In this document: positions 41,037 to 46,316 of the stretch, piece after piece
Layout: each line of letters begins with the position of its first letter
How positions within the stretch are numbered: the first letter of the stretch is position 1
Source of the DNA: a virus
Reading direction: 5' to 3' (one strand)
Virus record (IMG/VR): IMGVR_UViG_3300030110_001528
Coordinates: 1-59,042 of that record
DNA: 59,042 nt
Notes under the pieces: generated by a model
The model's input: only the letters and a program-made list of their open reading frames with translations
The model's database searches: none
Told to the model about the DNA's origin: nothing
Program-made: the position numbers and the translations under genes

Positions 41037-41607
41037 AACTGCCTAAACATGACTAACAGCACCTCTCCCCAAAATAACACAACTCAACTCAACTGCCAAA
41101 ACCCAACCAAGCACATCTCAACATACAACACCTTAACTGCCTGAACTTAACTGATCTTATCGCACACCAACATGACATATCGCACCTCACCCCAACTGCC
41201 TCAACTCAACTCAACTGAACAAAACTTAGCTTACTCCACCCAAAGGAACCAAACCCAATCTTACACAACCCAAACTGCCGTAACATAACAGAACTTAACC
41301 AACCGAACACTACCCGACCCAGACGAAATGCACCATACCTCAACTGCCATACCGAAACGCAAGTTAACTCAACGCAACTCTCCTCACCTCAACATATCAA
41401 CGGAACTGCCTTAACCAAACTTAAATTAACTGACCCGAACTGACCCAAGCAAACCCAACCCCAACTGAACTGCCGAAACATAACTAAGCAAACCTCACCC
41501 CAACTCAACGCAACGCAACTGCCTTAACAAAACCTAACTGACCTGACCCCTCCTCAACACTACACACCAAAACAGGCTGACCACAACGCACTAAAACCTG
41601 CCTAAAC
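41037..41607. repeat. Iterated AACTGCCNNAAC array in strand-biased DNA; candidate replication origin
   Basis: Ten copies of AACTGCC followed by two variable bases and usually AAC start at 41037, 41091, 41135, 41194, 41273, 41342, 41404, 41468, 41517 and (variant) 41596, spaced 44-79 bases. The plus strand is nearly a string of CAACT, CTTAAC and CCAAC words with few Gs, so a leftward transcript would be G/U-rich on an A/C-rich template. No convincing gene lies here. It sits between the replication block and the recombination block, as an iteron-type origin or partition site might. Confidence 0.8.
41039..41072. repeat. 34-bp direct repeat, copy 1
   Basis: Identical to 41598-41631. On the minus strand it reads as GGGGAGAGGTGCTG, then a start codon ATG at 41050 opening a 21-codon frame beginning MFRQ. 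The two copies bracket the iterated array. Confidence 0.85.
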
Positions 41608-41631
41608 ATGACTAACAGCACCTCTCCCCAA
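41598..41631. repeat. 34-bp direct repeat, copy 2
   Basis: Identical to 41039-41072. It overlaps the last codons of the gene at 41612-41962, and on the minus strand supplies an SD-like GGAGAGGTG and ATG at 41609, opening a 34-codon frame that also begins MFRQ. The repeat resembles the early-gene leader, so the array may have grown from a duplicated leader. Confidence 0.85.
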
Positions 41632-41962
41632 CTTCTTCATTTCTTCTTCTATATGCTTTGGATTTACACCCATTATTTTTGTATTTTGTTCCATCCTTAA
41701 ATTTTGAGGAAGGATTAATTATAATACAATCGTGAGTGCAATTTTTTCCAGATGGTTCTCCATAAGTTTTTCTATACTCGCAAATCTTTGCTTTTATTTT
41801 TATGTTAGTTTTTATAGAGGTGTCATGTTTATGACCAACAAACTTTAAATTAATGTCAATAGGAACACTAATTAATTCACAACCATCTTCTTCTCTAGTT
41901 TCTTGTATTTCATGGTCAGAAATTAATTTATTTATTTCCTTTAAAATATTTTTATCCATCAT
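41612..41962 (-). CDS. Small Cys/Lys-rich protein of unknown function
   Basis: 116 residues, GGGAGAG before ATG 41962. 'LKEINKLISDHEIQETREED', 'SVPIDINLKFVGHKHDTSIK' and 'KICEYRKTYGEPSGKNCTHD', with seven Cys in the second half. The last residues ('NEEVGERCC') are encoded partly by the direct repeat, suggesting the original C-terminus was replaced when the array was formed. No family recognised. Confidence 0.6.
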   Translation of the reverse strand: MMDKNILKEINKLISDHEIQETREEDGCELISVPIDINLKFVGHKHDTSIKTNIKIKAKICEYRKTYGEPSGKNCTHDCIIINPSSKFKDGTKYKNNGCKSKAYRRRNEEVGERCC

Positions 41963-42004
41963 TCACTCTCCCATTGATAAAATATGTGTCTTAATGAAGT
42001 GAGG

Positions 42005-42538
42005 CTATACAGCCTCACTCTTCACACTTTCTGATTCTAATGAGTCAGCAATTTCTGATAGTGAATCAATATCAATACCTTTTAAAGCACAGATACCATC
42101 ATGTCTATTAATCCATGCTCTTAATTCTCTACAGGCTTGACGACATAATTCAGCTACAACTTCTGGGTTGTTTAAATCAAATCTTTGATAGCCACCACCT
42201 TGAGCACGATTATCTATAGGTGAAATAAATGTAGGAAACCGAACAACTTTTTCATCTACAACTGTAATTGAGTCAGATATATCTATTGTTTCAGTCGGTA
42301 AATCCTTATATTGAAATGTAATTTTACAACCTGTAGCAAATTGTCTAGCTATTTGAATACGTTGCTTTAAAGCCATCTTTGCATCATCGTCAAAACCGAA
42401 CAATTTATAAACAGGATGATCTGGATTTCCTTGTAGCCAATCGACAAACTCGGCAGGAACATAACTGTTCCTGCCTGTCTGGTTAAGGTAATCGTTAATT
42501 ATTTTTTCACGATCCTTCTTACCAAATCTTTTTGCCAT
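42005..42538 (-). CDS. Conserved phage early protein of unknown function
   Basis: 177 residues from ATG 42538; a TTG nine bases earlier is unlikely. It begins 'MAKRFGKKDREKIINDYLNQ', then 'VPAEFVDWLQGNPDHPVYKL', 'MALKQRIQIARQFATGCKIT' and 'LCRQACRELRAWINRHDGIC'. It begins right after the 258-residue gene and looks like its partner. A hairpin (41999-42018) overlaps its stop. No function known to me. Confidence 0.66.
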   Translation of the reverse strand: MAKRFGKKDREKIINDYLNQTGRNSYVPAEFVDWLQGNPDHPVYKLFGFDDDAKMALKQRIQIARQFATGCKITFQYKDLPTETIDISDSITVVDEKVVRFPTFISPIDNRAQGGGYQRFDLNNPEVVAELCRQACRELRAWINRHDGICALKGIDIDSLSEIADSLESESVKSEAV

Positions 42539-42539
42539 A

Positions 42540-43316
42540 CTATGCAACTTCCTTCAGAAGATCGGCTCTTTTAACTCTTTCTTCCTGCATTGCTTCGTAT
42601 AATTGATGGCTAGTATTATCATGTGACTCAATCTCTGGATTTTCCAAAGCAAGTTTCTGACAAGTAGCACCTTCTTCTTTGGTCAACTCATCCCAAAGTT
42701 TTTGGTCTGAAGTTTCCTTGAGTTTATAACCACCCATAGGACCACCTTTCTCTATTCTCCAATCACCAAGACCACATAAAGTTCCTGCATTAGTCAAAAG
42801 AGAAGTAATATTCAATTGACTAAAAGTAGGACTAATATATCGAATAGTAACCTCAGAACACCATCTAGGTAGTTTAGCTCTAGTGCGAATATCGGGAGTT
42901 CTATTTATATCAGAAGAACGAACCACAGACATATTCATATAAGGTTTACCCCAAATATTAATATGTTCACCTACAACGTAGATACCACGATTAATACCTG
43001 CTTTAGTAACACCTTCAGTTTCAAGGGCAGAAGTTGCCATACCTCTCTTGATACCTGTAGAAGGAAAACTAAGATAAGAACCATCTTGACCATTGATGTA
43101 ACAACTATCCACAAATTCTTCTTCGGGATTGTGCTTGATATCCTTCTTCTGTGCGGCTGTTTTTTTAGCGGCTCCCATAAACAACGTACTCATAGCCTTG
43201 AGTGACATTGAATTATAAATTAAAGGACCTGTACCAACAATCTTCAATTTTATTGTTGATTGCTTTAGTCTTTCAACAGTTAATCCTGTTGATTTAGTTT
43301 CTTTTTTAATTGGCAT
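42540..43316 (-). CDS. Conserved phage early protein of unknown function
   Basis: 258 residues, with leader GAAAGAGAGGTGTTAA before ATG 43316. 'STIKLKIVGTGPLIYNSMSL', 'LSFPSTGIKRGMATSALETE', 'RTRAKLPRWCSEVTIRYISP' and 'LTNAGTLCGLGDWRIEKGGP' give an alpha-beta protein with Gly-rich loops, superficially like RAMP-type RNA-binding proteins. I recognise it as a protein family next to phage recombination genes but cannot name a function. Confidence 0.66.
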   Translation of the reverse strand: MPIKKETKSTGLTVERLKQSTIKLKIVGTGPLIYNSMSLKAMSTLFMGAAKKTAAQKKDIKHNPEEEFVDSCYINGQDGSYLSFPSTGIKRGMATSALETEGVTKAGINRGIYVVGEHINIWGKPYMNMSVVRSSDINRTPDIRTRAKLPRWCSEVTIRYISPTFSQLNITSLLTNAGTLCGLGDWRIEKGGPMGGYKLKETSDQKLWDELTKEEGATCQKLALENPEIESHDNTSHQLYEAMQEERVKRADLLKEVA

Positions 43317-43345
43317 TTAACACCTCTCTTTCTTTAAAATTAAAG

Positions 43346-43948
43346 TTATTTCGCCCAATCTGGAACATTGTTGTCAATTTGATTGACAGTAGGTTGCGAT
43401 GCAGTGTTGGACGGTGCCGCATTAGGAGTAGCACTTCCTGCAATGTAACCTGTTTGGTTAGGAGTTAGAGGAGCAACTAATTTGTTACGATCTGCGTAAC
43501 CATTAGTACCTTCCTCAATACCAATCTTAATACATAATTCCATACCATTTAATTGCTCAATACTACTAAGCTGTCTGCCCTGTTGGGCTTCTGGTGAATT
43601 ATCATCGGGATTGATACCCCTTGCACTTTCGATAATCAAACGCATAGTCCGTAAACCTATTTCTTTGGCTACAGGCACGTTACGTTCTGACATCTTATCT
43701 CCGTCAACAAAAAGTCTGTGCCAAACTTTTCGTCCATTGTGACCACTACCGATTATCGTAAATTCTAGTGGCAACCACTTTGCTCTTTTACCTGCTGAAC
43801 TAGACTTAAAAAAATTACCTTGTCCAAACTCTGGTATTTGTGTATCGCCACCTTGTAAAGATAAAACGACACGAGCAATTGTATTATTTGGAATTAATTC
43901 AAATTCCCCCAAACTACTGTCTGGTTGTATATCATTAAAATTAAGCAT
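43346..43948 (-). CDS. Single-stranded DNA-binding-like protein
   Basis: 200 residues, GAAAGTGAGGTAGAT before ATG 43948. N-terminal OB-like beta domain ('FELIPNNTIARVVLSLQGGD', 'WLPLEFTIIGSGHNGRKVWH'), then a Pro/Asn/Gln-rich linker and a short C-terminal tip 'IDNNVPDWAK'. Many SSBs end in an acidic-hydrophobic tip, and this layout is typical of phage SSB-like proteins next to Sak-type genes. It overlaps the Sak4-like gene by 8 bases. Confidence 0.7.
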   Translation of the reverse strand: MLNFNDIQPDSSLGEFELIPNNTIARVVLSLQGGDTQIPEFGQGNFFKSSSAGKRAKWLPLEFTIIGSGHNGRKVWHRLFVDGDKMSERNVPVAKEIGLRTMRLIIESARGINPDDNSPEAQQGRQLSSIEQLNGMELCIKIGIEEGTNGYADRNKLVAPLTPNQTGYIAGSATPNAAPSNTASQPTVNQIDNNVPDWAK

Positions 43949-44804
43949 TTTTATCTACCTCACTTTCTTTATCTGCTAATTCAAAATTAAGAGGACGTTC
44001 ACTTAATGGTTTGTTACCAGACATCTTTTGTAATAGTTTGCCAAGATGTGGCTCTTCTATTAAATCTAATCTGCCCGATCTATCTTTTGCAGGGTAATTC
44101 CATTCGTTTAATGTATGACAAACAAATGCCCTATATGCAGGATTATTCTCATCACCAGACATTATTGCCATAGTAATGACTTCATCAACAATACCGGGAA
44201 GCTCCCGACCTGTTTTAGAACCTTCAATTTGAAGGTCATGGATAGGGCGACCAAAATCGTCTACCCTACTATCAAGGATGCCAACAAATACAACATTTTT
44301 ATCTCTAATATGTTGTAAATGTGTTAACCACCCCATCATCTCTCTGCCTTGCATACCATAGGCAGCACGAGTGTCTAATCGACCATTCGATGTTTTACAA
44401 TCGGGTTGATTTTGACACCATTGGAAACACAATCTTCCTGCAACAGTAATACTGTCTATAAAAATTGTATCATATTTCGCTAATAATTCTTTTGGATTAC
44501 CGTAAGTTTGACAAACAGAATCATAATGTGCTTGAGAATATATTTGCTCTTCATTAATAGCAGGATTTGCACCGCCAAGATAACAAGCAAAATCACGGCA
44601 CTCAGCCCATGTTCTAGGACGAATAACATCTATGGGCCAAGCTTCAATAGCCGCATCCCCTGCTTCTAAATCCATAAACAAAGTTTTTTCTGAATCCATT
44701 GTACGGACAAGTGAAGTTTTACCGACCCCACTTGGTCCTACAACAACTATTTTATGACCACGTTTTTCTTTTAAACGATCTTCTGCTGAAATAATATTTA
44801 ACAT
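43941..44804 (-). CDS. Sak4-like RecA-fold recombination ATPase
   Basis: 287 residues, TAATG start. 'KIVVVGPSGVGKTSLVRTMD' holds Walker A at residues 23-31; 'YDTIFIDSITVAGRLCFQW' is Walker B. 'GREMMGWLTHLQHIRDKNVV' and 'EGSKTGRELPGIVDEVITMA' match the AAA_24/Sak4 group, which anneals single strands together with a phage SSB. The SSB-like gene is directly downstream, completing the usual pair. Confidence 0.85.
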   Translation of the reverse strand: MLNIISAEDRLKEKRGHKIVVVGPSGVGKTSLVRTMDSEKTLFMDLEAGDAAIEAWPIDVIRPRTWAECRDFACYLGGANPAINEEQIYSQAHYDSVCQTYGNPKELLAKYDTIFIDSITVAGRLCFQWCQNQPDCKTSNGRLDTRAAYGMQGREMMGWLTHLQHIRDKNVVFVGILDSRVDDFGRPIHDLQIEGSKTGRELPGIVDEVITMAIMSGDENNPAYRAFVCHTLNEWNYPAKDRSGRLDLIEEPHLGKLLQKMSGNKPLSERPLNFELADKESEVDKNA

Positions 44805-45226
44805 TACTCTTGCTCCTCAAAACTTACTTTGACACCTTGCAAGGAAACTGTACGAAACTCTTTAAGTTTTTCCTGCATCGTGGGTAAAGCATTTGTAAAT
44901 TTAGCCTCTGGAACACTAATAGAAAATTTTGCTAAATGATTAGCCTCTTCGGGAGTTAACTTATTAAGAAAATTAGTTAGTTTCTCTTGATCCCACTCTA
45001 CTTTTTTGCGTAACTCAACCTTTACTTTTTGGTTGCCATCAAAAATACTTGCAGTTCCAAAATCTTTGCCATCTTCGTGCAATTTTTCTTGGGCTTGTTC
45101 AGTATAACGATCTTCTAAAAATTTATTAAAATCATGTAATTGTTTTTGAGCTTCTTTAAGCTCATCCATCAATCTTGCTTGCGTTAAAGCTAAGTTAAAT
45201 TGATCAACACTTCTTACTACTGGCAT
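44804..45226 (-). CDS. Coiled-coil protein opening the recombination operon
   Basis: 140 residues, leader GAAAGCGAGGTGTCT before ATG 45226, first gene after the operator-controlled promoter. 'VDQFNLALTQARLMDELKEA' and 'QKQLHDFNKFLEDRYTEQAQ' are helical; 'VELRKKVEWDQEKLTNFLNK' follows. It is coupled to the Sak4-like gene by TAATG. The helical-hairpin look recalls nuclease inhibitors, but I do not assign it. Confidence 0.65.
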   Translation of the reverse strand: MPVVRSVDQFNLALTQARLMDELKEAQKQLHDFNKFLEDRYTEQAQEKLHEDGKDFGTASIFDGNQKVKVELRKKVEWDQEKLTNFLNKLTPEEANHLAKFSISVPEAKFTNALPTMQEKLKEFRTVSLQGVKVSFEEQE

Positions 45227-45261
45227 TAGACACCTCGCTTTCTTTTTTTTATTAGGAATCT

Positions 45262-45291
45262 TTAATATGGGAATTTCCCATAATAAGTCAA
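45262..45291 (-). promoter_or_regulatory. Leftward recombination-operon promoter with operator in its spacer
   Basis: Minus strand: -35 TTGACT (45291-45286), 18-base spacer, -10 TATTAA (45267-45262). The spacer is almost entirely the perfect 17-bp palindrome TATGGGAATTTCCCATA (45266-45282), so a bound protein would block RNA polymerase. The first gene starts 36 bases downstream. Confidence 0.82.
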
Positions 45292-45662
45292 GGGCTTTTT
45301 TTAGAAATTTTTATTTCTATGCCGAAAACAGCTTTCATTAATTTTTTTTTTAGTTTAAAATCAGCAGTTTGCACCCCTTTTGCATCTTCAACAATTTTTT
45401 CTTCTTTTTTATTTTCATGTATTAATGTGTAAACAAAATCTGCAATATAACGACAAATTTTTTGATCGTTTACTATAATATCATACTTAACTTGACGTTC
45501 TAAATCTTTTATTACACCACCTAATACCATAGAAGATAATTGACCATAACGCTCTGCCTCCCATTTAGAGTCAAATTTATATCCCATAAATTCTGTTTTT
45601 TTAGCGTTATACTTATTATACTTCCCATATCGTGTGGGATAGTGTATATTTTTTTTAAACAT
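45288..45662 (-). CDS. DUF1064-type nuclease-like protein
   Basis: 124 residues, ATG 45662; SD weak. 'KYNAKKTEFMGYKFDSKWEA', 'ERYGQLSSMVLGGVIKDLER' and 'RYIADFVYTLIHENKKEEKI' then 'VEDAKGVQTADFKLKKKLM' show the DUF1064 order, a small PD-(D/E)XK-like phage family thought to act as an endonuclease or junction resolvase. Likely active residues are the Asp of 'YIADF', the Glu-Asp of 'VEDAKG' and Lys after them. Its start lies opposite the rightward RHH gene, and its stop is just above the recombination promoter. Confidence 0.8.
   Translation of the reverse strand: MFKKNIHYPTRYGKYNKYNAKKTEFMGYKFDSKWEAERYGQLSSMVLGGVIKDLERQVKYDIIVNDQKICRYIADFVYTLIHENKKEEKIVEDAKGVQTADFKLKKKLMKAVFGIEIKISKKSP
45624..45640. 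promoter_or_regulatory. Possible third operator near the RHH gene
   Basis: TCCCATA and TGTGGGA face each other around TCG (one mismatch in a 7+3+7 repeat), 44 bases before the RHH start codon. The half-sites are those of the two palindromic operators but in the opposite arrangement. It falls inside the DUF1064 coding region, so it could be chance. Autoregulation of the RHH gene is the suggested role. Confidence 0.45.
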
Positions 45663-45683
45663 ATCTTATAAAGGATACATGAA

Positions 45684-45875
45684 ATGGCATCAAATGAAAA
45701 GTGGAAAAGTGTTAGTGTTGGAATAAAAACATATAAACAATTAGTTAAAATTGCAGAGGAAGAAGATCGTAAAGTTGGTCAGCAGATAGCTAATCTTGTT
45801 AAAAAAGAATACGAATTAAGATACGGCAATAATATTTCAGAGTTAGGATTAGCTTCAGCTAAATCAAATATTTAA
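45684..45875 (+). CDS. Ribbon-helix-helix regulator, the only rightward gene
   Basis: 63 residues, AAAGGAT before ATG 45684. 'WKSVSVGIKTYKQLVKIAEE' followed by 'EDRKVGQQIANLVKKEYEL' is an Arc/CopG-type ribbon-helix-helix: one beta strand, two helices, Gly-Gln in the turn. Such dimers bind short palindromes. It lies between the end of the lysozyme gene (convergent, 4-base overlap) and the promoters of the early block, the natural place for a phage master repressor. The 17-bp palindromes at 45266 and 28574 are its likely sites. Confidence 0.8.
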   Translation: MASNEKWKSVSVGIKTYKQLVKIAEEEDRKVGQQIANLVKKEYELRYGNNISELGLASAKSNI

Positions 45876-46315
45876 GATACTTTTTCCATACGTTCACAAA
45901 GTCTTTTCGCCCGTTTCGGGACCTGAGAAAACCACCTCGAATCAGCCATTTGAACGGATGCTTCTTTCCAATCGCCATCTTTTACAGCTTGTATCTTCTT
46001 TTTAAACTTGCTGTAACGAGGAAATCCGAGATTAAACATCATATTAGCACATATAAGCTGTACTTCCTCTGGGAGTTTAAACCAATCATCATACACTTTC
46101 TTACAATCATTAATGGTTGTTTGTATGTCTTGGTCAAACAATTCATTACATCTTTCCTGTGTAATGGGCGTTCCTACGGGAAGCTCAAACTCTTCGTCAT
46201 CTTCTCGACATAGATGCCCTATGCCGCACGTTTTAAGCCCAAGATGATCCAAATAGCTGACTAGCTTCACTCCTTCATCAACGGCTAATTCTTCTCTTAA
46301 TCTGTTTAAATTCAT
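45872..46315 (-). CDS. Phage lysozyme, GH24 (T4-like) family
   Basis: 147 residues. 'AVDEGVKLVSYLDHLGLKTC' and 'GIGHL' carry the T4 lysozyme catalytic set: Glu14, Asp23 and Thr29. 'MMFNLGFPRYSKFKKKIQAV' and 'SVQMADSRWFSQVPKRAKRL' match the C-terminal lobe. There is no signal sequence, so release needs the holin, or it acts as part of the virion since it follows internal virion genes. It is the second peptidoglycan hydrolase, beside the SleB-type enzyme at 30926. Confidence 0.9.
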   Translation of the reverse strand: MNLNRLREELAVDEGVKLVSYLDHLGLKTCGIGHLCREDDEEFELPVGTPITQERCNELFDQDIQTTINDCKKVYDDWFKLPEEVQLICANMMFNLGFPRYSKFKKKIQAVKDGDWKEASVQMADSRWFSQVPKRAKRLCERMEKVS

Positions 46316-46316
46316 T

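Noticed and set aside
40795-41046. An 83-codon rightward frame
   Set aside because: It starts in the helicase leader and runs into low-complexity repeat DNA; no SD, no protein-like composition.
41037-41607. CRISPR-like array
   Set aside because: The repeated unit is only 7-12 bases, spacing varies from 44 to 79 bases, and no cas genes are present apart from the Cas4-like nuclease, which is common in phages.
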